64,000 bases of DNA from Cytidiella melzeri (GCA_022592445.1 JABYQR010000066.1:93563-157562), one strand, 5' to 3'; positions 46,330-58,761 are shown, numbered from the stretch's first letter. Numbers and translations are program-made. Notes: generated by a model not told the origin, from the sequence alone.

Positions 46330-48053
46330 TTACGACGTGCTGTTCACAAACGCTTTCACCCGCCAAAGACTATCCACAGTTTTGAGCTGTAAATCAGTAT
46401 GAGCACGCCGGTTGCTCGAGTGTACAAGTGAACCACTGACGAAGTCCATGAAACCATCTTCCCGAATGATGCTGGCCACAAGCGACTCCAGCTCGTCGCG
46501 CGGAAGGGTGTACAGTGTCGGCTCCTCGCGCAAAGAGGCGGTGAGATCCCTCGATCCTATAGGCGGTACAGCAGAGGATGTAGGACTGCATTGCTGCGGG
46601 AAAAGTCTGGAGTCGGTATGACGTACGGAGTGGCCTTGGGCAGTGTTGCTGGAAGTGACATCGGCGCTGGGAGATACATTAAAAGCGGTAGACGTCGCAG
46701 TAGGTGCGTCAAGTTGTGGAGCAATTTGTTTGGAATGATTAAAAGGCAGAGCTGGAGTAAGCGCGAGAGGTATGGGCTGTAACAACGACGGTCGAGGAGC
46801 AGCATCAGGGGTAGCACGAACTAGCGCAGGTTCCGCAGGCGGCCTTTCACCAGTTTCGGATGACAGCATAGCATGATATTGTTGATTAGATCCGCGGATT
46901 TCTGTTTGACGAAGGTACGACGGGGATTGCAGCGTGACATTGGCGTCTGATACTTCGAGCATCAGGGAATCCTGGAAGTTTGGGCGGGACCACGCAGGTT
47001 TGTTGCTACCGAGCGTAAGCGTCGAATGATCACGGGAAACGGTAGACAAATCAGAAGGAGCATAATCTTGAAAGCGAGAGCCCAGTGGCACAGTGGTATC
47101 AGGTATTTGACTGCAAGAACGAGCGGAAGAAGTATCAGTTGAAAGCGCTGAAGCGAGGCATCCAGAGCTAGTTTCATCTTGCTGGGCATGGGAACGAGCA
47201 TTAGCTATAGAATGCGGTCGGCTAGAGGGATTTTGGGTTTGCGTTGTGGTCTGAGCAGAGGACAGCCGGGTCTCGATATTTGACTGAGGAGTCGCCTGCA
47301 TAGTCACAGCAGGACGGAGGGGACCCTTGGCGGAATGAACAGCTGAATTCGGTGGCTGCATACATGAAGACACTGGGGCGTTGTTTGGGACCACGGTCAT
47401 AGACCGTCCAGAAAGACCTGGAGCCGGCCCATGGGCCTTACACGGACATATATGCCGAATGGCCTCGACGAAGCTTGTTGCATCGGAGGGTTGCTGGAAG
47501 TTGACCTGGAATCTACGATAGCTCTACAATATTCGAGCGCATTGAGTTACATCTTCTTGTCGTAATAAAGACCGGACGTACCGGCCTGGCATCTTCGCCG
47601 ATTATGGGAGGGTGCATATAGCGAACACCTACTACAGCGTCGCGATACACGGCTTTCAGCGGAAGGCCATGGATAGAGAAGTTCTGCCTCTGCGCGACTT
47701 GCGCGTTCAACGGGGAGAACGAAAGAAGGTCCACATCTTCCTGGTAGGCCAGTTGTCTTCAGCTAGGTGTATGTCAATGATGATGATTTGTTGTCACTCA
47801 CAAAGACAACGTCGTGTCGATCAACGTCCATAGCTTCGAGTGAAGCGACCTGGTTTATCGACCACAGTACTCTGACACGATACGATTCCAATTCACCATT
47901 CCCCTTCTTCTTCAGGTCAAGCACCAATCGAATGACTGGGTTCGTGTAGTGTTGCCATTCCGCGTCCAAGTCGGTCGTGTTCGTGTGTGAGGGGTATGCC
48001 CGAGAGTACTTCGTCAGTACATAGGCTGTGGTAGACGTAGTCGAGAGAGACAT
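46330..48053 (-). CDS. Probable meiotic recombination protein Rec114
   Basis: Exons on the minus strand, 47802-48053, 47582-47740 and 46330-47523, join to 534 residues. The first about 160 residues have the layout of the Rec114 PH-like domain: LTKYSRAYP near the start, a tryptophan-led strand (WQHYTNPVIRLVLDL), and YRRFQVNF followed by a helix ending in Cys residues. Then comes a 300-residue Ser/Thr/Pro/Gln-rich region predicted to be disordered, and a C-terminal helical segment (ELESLVASI...FMDFV...LWRVKAF) like the part that binds Mei4. Rec114 with Mei4 forms condensates that recruit Spo11. Sequence identity in this family is very low, so the call rests on architecture and scattered signature positions and is an inference. 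Confidence 0.5.
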
Positions 48054-48475
48054 TGCAGAGCCTCAGTTGGTTGTGAACTCTAGGTTGCTATTTGGCCAGC
48101 GACAAGCAGTATTCTGGGCAGACGCGTGTCGTGTGCCAAGTGTCACACAGCAGCGTCAGTAGCAACCGAGGGTGACAGGACGCGACCGTGACACAGAAAC
48201 ACCAATAGTCTCCTCTTCGAGGCGGCGCGTAGAAAGCTCTGCCACGTTTGTAGTCGCTAGCACTTTGTTTAGAGCAAACAGCTGGAATCACCGCCATAAT
48301 GAGTTGGGTCCAGGGCAATGACAGCGATGCTTCAGAGGGACAACATATACATTTCAGAGTTCAGCAGTCACGTCGGGAGTCCGTCTACAGTACACAGGAT
48401 CCGAGCACCTCATAGAACTCGAGACAATTGCAACTCCCAAACATCGCCGACTCACAGACAAACCGCTTTAGCAGC
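48054..48475. other. Intergenic region
   Basis: About 420 bp between the hydrophobin 3' end and the Rec114-like start, both on the minus strand. Presumably holds the promoter of the latter. No motif stands out. Confidence 0.5.
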
Positions 48476-48911
48476 TTAGAGAGTGATGGGAGCGCAGCCA
48501 ATGCCAATGCTGCCCTTTGAAAGGCAGAATGGTCAAGTCAGCGACATGAATAGCTGTGAGTTTAGTATACTCACGATAACGCCATCGGAGCAGGAGACGG
48601 GGTCGCTGTTGCACTCAGCACCAGAGCCAACGCCGACGACCGAGATAGGGCTGCAGTTGAGGCCTATGGCGACGGTCAAGTCCTGCAGGACAACGCCGAT
48701 AAGCCCCAGGGCTTTGGCACCCGCTACAGAGTCAGCCTAGCAGTGGCACATGTGAGTCACTCAATAGGGACCAGCGCAGAGAGACGTGAAGGCTTACGGG
48801 GACGGTGCTGCTGCAGCAGGCGGTGGTAGGCGCGTCGTTGCGAGCAACAACCGCGGCGGATGTGGCGACCGCAAGAAGAGGAAGAGCGAAGAAGGCGATG
48901 CGAGAGAACAT
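48476..48911 (-). CDS. Class I hydrophobin with six cysteines
   Basis: A small secreted amphipathic protein of the fungal surface. Exons 48798-48911, 48575-48736 and 48476-48514 give 104 residues. A signal peptide covers about residues 1-20. Body features match class I hydrophobins: GLIGVVLQDLTVAIGLNCSPISVVGVG and the C-terminal GIGCAPITL. The canonical pattern has eight cysteines (C1, C2C3, C4, C5, C6C7, C8). Here C2C3 are C32-C33, C4 is C66, C5 is C80, C7 is C87 and C8 is C99. C1 is absent and the C6 position is Ser86. C1 and C6 pair with each other in solved hydrophobins, so exactly one disulfide is gone. A TATA box lies 66 bp upstream of the ATG. Splice phases are clean. Confidence 0.85.
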
Positions 48912-48976
48912 GTTGTTGAGGTTGCTAAACGACTGAGAGTTGCTTTGCTGAGGATTAGTGCAGCAATTGCTGCTGT

Positions 48977-48983
48977 CTTTATA
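48977..48983 (-). promoter_or_regulatory. TATA box of the hydrophobin gene
   Basis: TATAAAG on the minus strand, 66 bp upstream of the start codon. Hydrophobin genes are often strongly expressed from TATA promoters. Confidence 0.55.
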
Positions 48984-49754
48984 GCTTTCCAACTGGCTGA
49001 GATACCATACTCGGCCATCGAAAGTACCATCGGAGTGAGAGACGACAACTGCCACAGAAAATGTGGAAGTGGAGCTGAAAACTCCACGTCCTGAGAGATG
49101 TCGGGTTCGACCTCGCTGTTCTGTTGACAGAGCTGTAAAGCGCCTCGCATAGTCAGATAGATATGTTGCGATGCAGCTTCCGCGCATTCTGCGCCAAGTT
49201 TGCTCGTTATGTCGGTATATACTAGACAGTCTTGCGCAGAATTATGGCAGGTAGACGGCGTCAGAACCTCGAGAATCACAACCACGTACCATAGCGAGTT
49301 TGCGGCACCTTGCGTCATGACCTGTCAATCTGCTGGACAGAGCAGGATGCCTTGCGGTGATGACAACTATCAGAAGCATTTATTCTCGTCATTGCATCAA
49401 AAAGTGCGGAGGAAAGTGCTGCTATATGGAGACAATGTCGGTACCAGCGAAGGAAGAACACGTAGTACCAGTACAGTGATTTGCATATTGGTTTAACGGT
49501 TGCAAGAGAAAATCTTTTGTTTGTAGTAGCCAAACACTCCTAAAAAAGGAAATGTGTAACACAGTGACAGATTGTGACAGTGTGTGACTCGTCGATGTCG
49601 CTCTCGCGCGAGCAAGCAAGCCGTTCTCATTGTTATCGCGGTACCCTCGATCCTCGACGACGTCGCGCTCCACGATGGCCAAGCTCTCTACCGTCTGTTC
49701 TCTCTGTTCCCCATACCAATTGGCATTGGAATGGGCTGGCCTGGCACTCTCAAC
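48984..49754. other. Hydrophobin upstream region
   Basis: Between the hydrophobin promoter and the left end of the Plavaka element. Frames on both strands (for example 49422-49787 minus) run into the transposon and have no recognisable content. Confidence 0.45.
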
Positions 49755-49783
49755 TGTCGGAGAATTTGAAAGCGCCTCCCGAG
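49755..49783 (+). repeat. Left terminal inverted repeat of the Plavaka element
   Basis: 29 bp, matches the complement of 58762-58790 at 25 positions. Confidence 0.8.
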
Positions 49784-49788
49784 CCATC

Positions 49789-50548
49789 TGTCACGGAGAC
49801 GGAGCTCGACGCAGCAACTAGGGACACGGAGTGGAAGACGACGACGAGGTGGTGGCAGGCGTATAGCACAATGCTCTCACCAGCTATAAACCTTATACAG
49901 ATATCTAGCCCAGTAAAGACCAAGTTAGTATTGGGTACTACCAGCTATGTAGTACAGAGGGGGTTTGCTTACCTAGCCCAGTAAAGACCAAGAGGTCGAG
50001 ATGGGGGGCTAGGAGCGTACATGCAGCAGTATATATAGACTTCAGGGACCTGCGCACAGACCATGTTGAGGGCAGGCTTTTGCAAGAAGCCGTGTGAACG
50101 AAGAACAAAAGAACTACCTAAAGGAGAACAATAGCTATTGTCTAGACCTTGCCAAGAACTCTACCCGTGAGAGAATCTATCTAAAAGGAGACCAACTATT
50201 GTATTCCATTCCCACACCTGTGAGAACATCCTTCCATAAAGAGAACAATAGGGAAAGAACAATAAGGAGCCCATGTGGACGGTATCTATGACGTCAAACC
50301 CTAGCTATGGGCTGAGCCATGTGCTTGTAGCCATGTGGGATTACTTAAGCTGAGTCACATGCCAGTATGACGTAGTAGCAAGTAATGTGACCGTGTGGAG
50401 CGTCTAAGCCACGTGATACGGGCGCTTAATAGACGTGAAAAGGGAGTTTGTGCAGAGAAGGTTGCAACTGAGCTGCAGCCCGGAGTTTTATAGATAAAAA
50501 CAAGAGGTAAATTGCGAAAATTAAGGGCTAGTCAGGCCATCCATGACA
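49789..50548 (+). repeat. Solo LTR-A, copy 4, inside the Plavaka element
   Basis: 760 bp from TGTCACGG to CATGACA, flanked by the perfect target-site duplication CCATC (49784-49788 and 50549-50553). Very similar to copy 1 (13322-14079), so it is among the youngest LTR-A copies here. It starts five bases after the left terminal repeat of the transposon. Confidence 0.92.
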
Positions 50549-50553
50549 CCATC

Positions 50554-51427
50554 CAGATGGGTAGATGGGATGATAGGCGCCCAGCTCCTCCAGAGGGGAT
50601 CTGAATGACATCCGGAGAAGATAGTGAACTTCTAGAGACAATCAGTTCTTGAGATAATCTTATACCCTCTAGATGTCCCGCCCACCCTCTAGTGAGATTG
50701 ATCTCCTCTAGAGCGCGTCATCTCCAGCTTGATGTATCTTGATACCGTCACGACTGCTAGACACCTCCAGAGGGCATCGCAGCCTACATAGTGCTAGTAA
50801 TCAACTCTAGACGACAGTATTATACATTCTTGTTATTGCATTACACTTACTTCACAGACTCTTCAATGCTGATTACTTATTTTCCTTACTTACTCACTTG
50901 ATTTACTATTGACTTCTTGCTTACCGCATTAGATTGTCTTACACCTCTTAGTTATCCAGCTTACTAGCAGTATCACAACGTTGTAATGGAGTTTGTTATC
51001 ATACGTGCTAACCCATCATTGATTATTATACTTACTATTAGTACTAATGGAATAAATGCGCCTACACGGATTCGAACTCGCGCACGGAGTATTAGTAACA
51101 TTCATTACAAAGCGTGTATAAAGAACCGTAGAGGAGCCGCCAAAACCGCTACGCTATAAGACCATACATAGTGTATAACAAAAATGTCTGTTATACCAAA
51201 CTTACTTCCCTTGTCATAATAAGCTCTGCATCCTATACGCACTAATACCCAATCAAACACTTGCGCCGGGTTGCTCTCATTGCATAGATGTGTGCCGTAG
51301 TTCGATGAGCAGGTCATAGTGAATGGTAGCCGTGTATATCATTGACAAATCAAGAAGCGAGTAGAATATTTTACATTGACAATGTCACCGAACTCAGCGC
51401 GAACAACTCGAGTACCTCCTGGATCTC
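50554..51427. other. Plavaka left subterminal noncoding region
   Basis: Contains several CTCTAGAG/CCAGAGG-type motifs near its left end, comparable with the right subterminal region. A tRNA T-arm-like motif (GGATTCGAACTC) lies at 51068-51079 without a complete tRNA around it. No gene seen. Confidence 0.5.
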
Positions 51428-53460
51428 CTACGGTTTCTTGCGTGTGGAGCGTCGGGTTACGATGTGCTCTTCCCCAGCCGCCGCGCCTGTAGCGCGAGCA
51501 ATCGTAGTCGCTTTTTTCCCGCGCTTCTGTTGAGTAGCAGGCTTATCTGTCGGGAGCGACTCATTCATGAGCTCAACACCATCAGATATGGCCAAAGACC
51601 CTCGAGGAGGACCAAGTCCAGGGGGAGCCAGCAGAACAGCAGGCACATCAGAAGAGGAGCGAAGGGGGACAGCAGGGGCTCCTGGATGCACAACTCTGCC
51701 TACCGGCTCAGCGGGAGGAGCCTCGCGAGGGGTAGACGGTAATGCGTCGGGTTCACGAGCTCGGCTGGATACTGAGCGAGGAAGGTATAACGCGGGCTGC
51801 ATCGACACTGAACGAGGAGCAGCATGTCCAGGAGCCAGAGATGGCAGACGAGCAGCTGGAGCCAGAGAGTGGGGACGGGGACGAGCAGGGGCAGCGGGAG
51901 CCGCCAACAGTGGAGAAGGGACTTGGGGGGGAAGAGGTTGGTCAGCGATGGTCGGGGAAGACGGGGATGGACTGCGAGAGGCAGTTTCAATGCCAACGTC
52001 GCCGAACATGGCCTCAATCTCCATGTTTTGAGCGTTGATATCGTCGTTTGGCGCGGCAGGACCTGTGTCTGGTATGTTGGCGTTATCTTTTCCGAACACT
52101 TCCTTGTTCATCCATACAATCAGTAGCTCGGTACCACGGGACTTTGTGTGGAGAAGCTTCACATAACGATCGAAGAGCGACTGGTAATCGTAGGTGACAG
52201 ATTTTGTTGAGCTTGCAACCGTGAAGCTATCGTCACCGGACACAAGATAAATGAGCTATGAGAATGCAATCAGCTAATGAATTGGCCTGAAACGTCGAAA
52301 CACTTACAACAGTGGCTGCGAATGCAATCAAACCAGGCGTAACAGTCGTGATACCCCATTTGTGCGCCTTTGCAAGCGTATTCGAGTTTCCTTTGATGGA
52401 TCCTATACCAAGAATACCGGATTTGATAACCTAGTAAAGCAGAAAATTAGATACAACCCGTGTAATTGTAGCAAGTATCACATACGTAGACAATCCTTTT
52501 GGTTTTGAATAACCATGCCAATTGGCCTGGTCGATCATCAGGGAAAAGGATGTCGGGGTAGAAGTGGTTAGCGTTCTGCGGACCTATTGCCTGCAGGGCT
52601 TCGCAGGCCTTCCGTGCTGCAGCCGTTCCGACTGACTCGCTATTGACACCAAGGGAGCTGAAAATATCCACAACATTCACAACGGCAGCATGTACAAACT
52701 TCGACTTTTCTTTGTGGACCGCCTCGCGGAACTGACAACAGATCAGAAGCGATATAATATGCATAGATAACAACTCGTACCGCTCCGTGCAGCCAGTTTG
52801 CCAACCCTAAAATCGGCTTGACATCCGGGTTGGCTGCCAGGACATCCCACATCTCAGCTTGGTGTGCCTTCTCCTGTGACTCCGTGCTATCGTAGCGTCT
52901 GGCCTCGTCGACAACCGGACGGTGAACGCTCAGTGTATCGCAGGTGAGTTTTGATGCCCAGGGCCGATAGAGAACAGCATATTTCTGCGCGCACTCCTGA
53001 ACCTTTCTCTGTCGCAATCTGAGAAGAACGGCCTCAGGGTCGTTGTTGTCCTCCTGTGGTCGCGATCGCCCCTTTCCACGTCTCTTGGTCAATCGCAAAG
53101 CATCCGCCAGCTCCCTTCTCTCCTGCTCGCTCTGCTTGAGTCGCTCGTTCACCTCTGCAATTTGAATCTCGGCTTGAGTTAGTGCCTACTCCAGACGTCA
53201 GTGTCATAGTTTAGTGGTATGCAGACTGTTATGTGGCTTACCTGCATAGCGTCCACACCAATAGTAGGCGGGACACCTGGACGGAGAGCCCGACGAAGCA
53301 TGCTTACAGAGCTGGAGTGGCTGTTTCCACGAGAGTCAAGGTTCATCGCACGCATTTGCCCAGTCGGCAGGCCATCGTCATAGACTTCGCCGTCTGACTG
53401 GTCGTTGTCGTTGTCGTCGCCGCCGCCTTCATAGGACAAATAGCTCAAGGCCTGCGACAT
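51428..53460 (-). CDS. Plavaka companion gene of unknown function
   Basis: I do not recognise a named family. Exons 53242-53460, 52781-53185, 52486-52731, 52308-52430 and 51428-52255 on the minus strand join to 606 residues in one clean frame. Residues 1-75 are acidic and Ser-rich; 75-110 form a charged likely coiled coil (AEIQIAEVNERLKQSEQERR); about 110-385 look like a folded domain (VLYRPWASKL, VKPILGLANWLHGA, YPDILFPDDRPGQLAWLF, KSGILGIGSIKGN, LIYLVSGDDSFT). The last about 170 residues are Pro/Ala/Ser-rich and end with basic patches (QKRGKKATT, RRSTRKKP). It lies inside the transposon repeats, on the same strand as the transposase and downstream of it. Unlike the transposase it appears intact. 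It could serve transposition, DNA binding or defence evasion; this is open. Confidence 0.7.
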
Positions 53461-54454
53461 AGAATCAAGTCTGGAGAGGAAAGCCAGCGCGATACAACAC
53501 TGAGGGTGGACAGCGTGGGCTCTTACTGGTTATATACCAATGCGCAAATGCGACCGCTGATGATTTACGTCACCGTTATGTAACTAGTCCGCAGCTCTGG
53601 TAACTTGACTTTTGCAGGCGTGATGCACGCTGGAAATGCATGAATACAGCTGTCAAAACGGTAAGAAACGGAACAACAAGAACAATACGTACATTACCTC
53701 AGTATTGTTAGACACCGCTGAGCGTTGTGAATATTCGATCTGCCTCATGTACTAACACGGGGAAACGTCGTGTTAGGAAAATTTATGGAAGAGTGGGAGA
53801 AATGTTACCTGATAGGACGTTTGCAGCAGCTGATGCATCGTTGGTGTTCCTGTGATAAAAGGATCTATGAGGGAACGTCTGGGAAAACATCAGACAACGC
53901 AATCAAGCGTGGGTGAATATTGCAGCTCACCAATCAAGAACCCCTGCTCGATGAACATGGCCTCAAGAATGAGGCAGGCAAAGTCCGCGTGCATGCCCTC
54001 GTTGTGACTAATGAGCTCCTTAGATGACACTCACCTATGGTCAGAAGACACAAGCGAGTAAGTCATAGAGTTGTAGGCAGCGTTGATGGTGAATGTGAAA
54101 GACGCTGCGGGAAGACACGTGTCGTGCTGGAACTGTTGCGACAAAGCGCGTTGGTGGTTGCGGTGGCCTGAAACAGGGAGTTAGTGAATGATGAGCATGT
54201 ACCAATTTGCAAAGGGCGATCTATACGGCCCTTTGGGTAGGTTGATGAGAGACAGCGCAGAGAGAGGTGAGCGAGAAGGATCTGGTATGAGACTATTAGT
54301 ACGCATACGTGATAGGGAAAACAGAGTGTCAATGTGTCAATGTGTCTAAGAAGCTGCGATTCAGAGATTAGTAGAAGAACACATAGCGGCAGAGATCAGC
54401 TTGGGATCGGTGACAACAGACAAGATATGAACTTACCTGTTTGGCCTTCAGGGG
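53461..54454. other. Spacer between the two Plavaka genes
   Basis: About 1 kb between the end of the transposase and the start of the companion gene, so the latter probably has its own promoter here. Short frames (54063-54332 minus, 54334-54570 plus) show nothing recognisable. Confidence 0.45.
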
Positions 54455-57400
54455 TCAAACCATCTCCATATCGCGGGTCGGAAACACAGGCATCATCCGT
54501 AAGAATTGGTCCGTGTCGAGGCCATCCATTACTGTGTACTCTCCGTCACGCTCGCGATCTGGGACGGTGACTACACCCCTGATGATTGATCGCGCTGCAA
54601 TGACCATTGACTCCCGGCGGGGCTTCTCCCGTACTCGACACAGGGCGAGCTCTGCATCCCCTCTCTGTGCAACATTTGACGCCATGGGCTGAACCAGGGC
54701 CAGGGCAAACTTCTGATCTCCAGTGAAGTAGACGAAGATTTGTACAAGTCTGCAGATCATGACCTCGGTATCTGACATATGCACCAGAGCACAGTCAAAC
54801 CGCTCCACGTTATAGTCGGCGCTGGATTTGCAGTAGAGCCGATCCGTATCTACTTTCCAGGATACCTTGTGCTCGTAGTCTACCAACATGTATGAGCAGT
54901 TGAGAACCTCAGAAAACGAGTGTTAGCCTCGAAATTTGATCCCAGAATGAAGGAACTTACCATGTCTGTGCCACGGATGATAGGAGGTGGTCCTGGAAGG
55001 GGCACACTGCCCATCGCGGTTGTCCGAGACATGAGGTCCCTAAGACAATCAGACAACTTACGGCATAGGCAAATAAATGCTTCGTCGGTAGCTGACTGAG
55101 CAGCGAAGTCCCTAAAGATGGTTTTTCGGCGCGATCCAACATAGACATGTCCAAACACCCATGCGTCCCTGGGCCTGCTTGGCGCGTTCAGCTCGTCATC
55201 TTCCTCATCCGCGGGCTGATTCTCCTTGGCTGTCTTCTTTGCCGCCTCGTCCATGGCGTCGATGTGCGCACGCGTGAGCTCGATCCTCGATTTTACCAAG
55301 CTAGAACAGAATCCGCATAGATAAGACTCTCCTGTTGCTGACAAATGTATACTCGCACCTGCACCTCTACGTTCTTGAAGTTCGTTTGCATCTGGTAGGC
55401 TTTTCGCATGGGTCCATTCAAATTTTCGTTCACCTTTGTGTCCATGTTAGCGATCACGCCCTTCCTGCGAATGTCTCGAGCGGCGTGAAGGTGAACATGT
55501 AGCTTGATGATACCGTCCCAATTCTTGACATCGACATCGTCTGCGGTGAGTTGGGTATATTCCTGATATAAGTGATACTTCTTGTGAGCCCGCTGTCTGT
55601 CATTTGGATCCTGCATAGTCAACTCACCATTAAGTGATCATGGAAGCGGTCCAGCGTTCGTTCGTAAGCAGGGATGGTTTCTTCTGTGTGGATTTGAAAC
55701 GAAAGGTACATGTTTAGCTCGTGCCATTTCCTGATGAGTCTGAGCAAGGCGAAACCCTTCGGGGTCTGCGCTTGGCTCATAACGTTGTATGTGGCATGGA
55801 GGAGAATCTGCAACGTTCACGATCAGCCTGATAAATCTGAGACGCCTCCTACGTACCTTGACTGCGTCTGCCCACTTCTTTCCATCGCTGAAATCAAGTG
55901 TGAGGAGCCCATGCTTGAAGTGCGCCAGATCAGACCAGCGTGTCATGTTTTGATATCTAGAGGAGTGTTTCACTCTGTAGATTCACAGAGTCTCAAGGCA
56001 ACATGACGTGACGTACGTTTCATCGACCTCTGTTTGAGCACGTCGGCCGAGATCTTTGAGCACATTCTTGATCTCTGGGAGGATGTGTTTCTGAAACATC
56101 CCTATAATGTCAACATGAAGACGATCGTATGAGAGTGCCTCATGAACGTCAGTATTGGCCACGGCCCATAGCGCATTCTACGCAAGAGCGTCGGTGATGC
56201 ATAAAAAGGCACTGCAAGTATTAGTTGACTTACCACGACATTGCGCAACCCGAGGTCCTTCAGTTGACGCTCTTTATCAGGTGAATCTACCCTCCTAACG
56301 AGCACCTGATTTGTCGCGGCACTTCTGTATGCATACCTTGTTCTCAAGTCTGACAATGTTCCTTTCGGAACGAGGCAAATCGCGCAGGGGGATAGCCCAT
56401 TGAGCCCTCTGATGAGCGCAAGACGGCATCTGACGAGGAGCGAAACAGTCAATTCAACAACACGTGAGGGAACTGTACAATACGTTACTGTTCTTCGTAG
56501 TCTGCGGAGAGAATGTGGATATATGGAAACAAGACGCGGAAGATATCATCGCCGCAGCGAACCGCCCGACCCAGCTTTGAGATGCGCGCAACCTCATCGA
56601 GGAAAGTGTGGAACGCCTCGTGGTAGACTGCCTGCTTCCAGTTCACAAAGCCGGGCTTCCTCTGCTCTCCTACCATCCCCTGAATCTGGAATCATTCATT
56701 AGTGCTGATGCGTTTGCCAAAGCTCTGAGCTGAACACTTACAATTGGCACAAATCCCACGACACGTCCTCCGCCCAAAGATTTGCCATTGCGAACCCACA
56801 TTGGGAGGTTCCCAAGGCGAGCGACGATATAATGACCCTTTTGGGTCCCGAACGTGGACAGCACGCTGGTGTCTGCCCACAAGATGATGGCAAGAGGCTT
56901 ACCATCACCGCGAATCTTTGAGACATCCGACTGATGGCAGCTGCGCGATTAGAGCTGTTCGAGCCAATTACAACGATCAATGCTCACCTGAACTTCCGCA
57001 AATTTTTTCGCAGTCCAAGGCTCGTCATAGAAACGAACCCATTTGGTACCGTTGAACTTGGACAACCGCTGTGCATCCCATTCCATGTAAGGCGCAAGCA
57101 AAGGATCTTGTACTTGAGACAGGACCCAGTCCCAAAGCGACCTCGAGTGGAAGTTGAAGACCTTGTCTTCGCCCGCATATGGCTTGCTATTTCCGTCGAA
57201 CTGAAAGATGGATGATACAAAGTTGCGCTCTCCCACACACGTTGCACGTCGTCAGAGGACTCGAGAGTGAGGTTTTTGGGGGTATTGAGGACGGCCTGGA
57301 AAAGCTTGAAGAGGCCGTCAATGAGCGACTTGTTGAGACAGGCCTTCTGGGTGAACTCGGCGACTTCGAAGTCCAACCGAGTCTTGAACGGCTTCCAGGG

Positions 57401-58363
57401 GTTGGACTTCGACAATGAGAGATCTATCGTACGCTTCTCCCGCCTGAATTCGTGCAGTGCAAAGAAACGCGGTGAGAGACCGGCAGCTCGGTGGTATTCG
57501 ACCCTGATGTCGTCGACCTTTGGATTGGTCCGTGGATCGACTACGGGGTTGGTCACTGGCTCTTCTATATGTTCACATGACGTGTAACGAGTGTGTACAA
57601 TATGTCAGTGCGAGCGAACTTTGGTGGGCACGAGGTGAGCATCTTACCTGCCTCAGGCATGAAGCTTTGATTATCAGATGGGCCCTCTGGTTCTGCCGAG
57701 AGTATAGGGGGCATCACTTGAGGCATGGTGTCCTCCTGGCCTTCAAGGGGTTGTCTTCTACCCGAGCTGCTTCATGTTGACCGTCTTCTGGAGCTCACTG
57801 CCAGCAGGTTCCTCGCCGGTGGCAACAGCCTCTGCATGATGTCCAGCCCTGTGGCGTCAACTACCTCGGCGAGCACACTTACCCCAACCCGGCAGTCCAT
57901 GTGAGTGACGTGCGATGTTTCTGTCAAAGGCCCGGGAGGTCAAATGGTGTGCTGAGAGAAATGGGAACATTAAGAGTTCACCAGAGTCTGGAGAGCTCAA
58001 ACGGCTCGTGCTGGGTCCACGGTCTCTTTGCCTGATGAGCCGCCCTGAATAAACAGGATTAGTGGGCATGTACTAGTAGCACAACTGGGTATTTGTACCT
58101 CGCTTCGGAGTGCGTTGAAGCACCTCGTAGTCTGCTGCACGCTTGCGGGTTGAGTGCGACTGCTCTGCTGCGAGTTCTAGCGCGTGCCTGCGGGCTGCGA
58201 TGACCATATCAAGGTTTTTCTGGTCGTTGCATTTCCTGAAATGGGACGCAAACCCCCTGACAGCAAAGGATTCGCCGCAGTGGGGGAAATCTTTCCTAGC
58301 GTCGGTTGAGTATCGTCCGTCGATGGCCTTTCCCTTCCCCTTTGCTCGTGATGCAGAAGACAT
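54455..58363 (-). pseudogene. Plavaka transposase, frame-broken
   Basis: Related to the fungal Plavaka transposases, an intron-rich group linked to KDZ and CACTA-like elements. The N-terminus (58073-58363) has a C2H2-like finger (C-x14-C preceded by FPH, HFRKC). The body, in a chain of short exons, reads: IRVEYHRAAGL, LWDWVLSQVQDPLLAPYMEWDAQRL, PWTAKKF, LWADTSVLSTFG (first acidic site), GRVVGFVPI, ILSADYEEQCRLALIRGLNG (second), the cysteine pair CAICLVP, ALSYDRLHVD, and a C-terminal domain ending GLDTDQFLRMMPVF. At least two changes of frame, near 57190 and near 55620, cannot be explained by introns of normal length, and stops lie between 57700 and 57870. The gene therefore looks inactivated, although nearly full length. 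Confidence 0.8.
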
Positions 58364-58761
58364 TTTTTTTCTAAGGAGTAATATGATTCATTGATTCAGA
58401 CACGTTGACACAACATTGAGTGACTTGTCAACTTACGTGCAATGGGTATGAAAAATGTACAATGAAAAAAGAGAGGGAAGATGTACAGAGAGTACAGAGT
58501 CAAGAGAGTGGTGGTAGTGGTGAAAGAGTGGCGACAGCGCCTCGTATGCGTGTTGAACATGAATCATGGTGTCTGATCCTCACAATGTCCTCTGGAGGGA
58601 CGCAAGTTCTTATCATTACCATATAAAGGAGACAATGCTCTACAGAACGGCTCGAGATATCTAATCTTACATCTAGATGTTGCCGACACTCTCTAGGTGT
58701 CATCCAGAGGGTCTCCAGTCAGCGTCAAGATTGCCACCAGAGGCTTACATGAGGCAAGCGC
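58364..58761. other. Plavaka right subterminal region
   Basis: Upstream of the transposase ATG; should hold its promoter. Contains CTAGATG and CCAGAGG motifs also seen at the left end. Confidence 0.5.

Noticed and set aside
51068..51180. tRNA gene on the minus strand
   Set aside because: A T-loop-like motif is present but the T stem does not pair and no acceptor stem forms.
51567..52126. Long plus-strand frames opposite the companion gene
   Set aside because: Mirror frames of the Pro/Ala-rich 3' exon of the companion gene.
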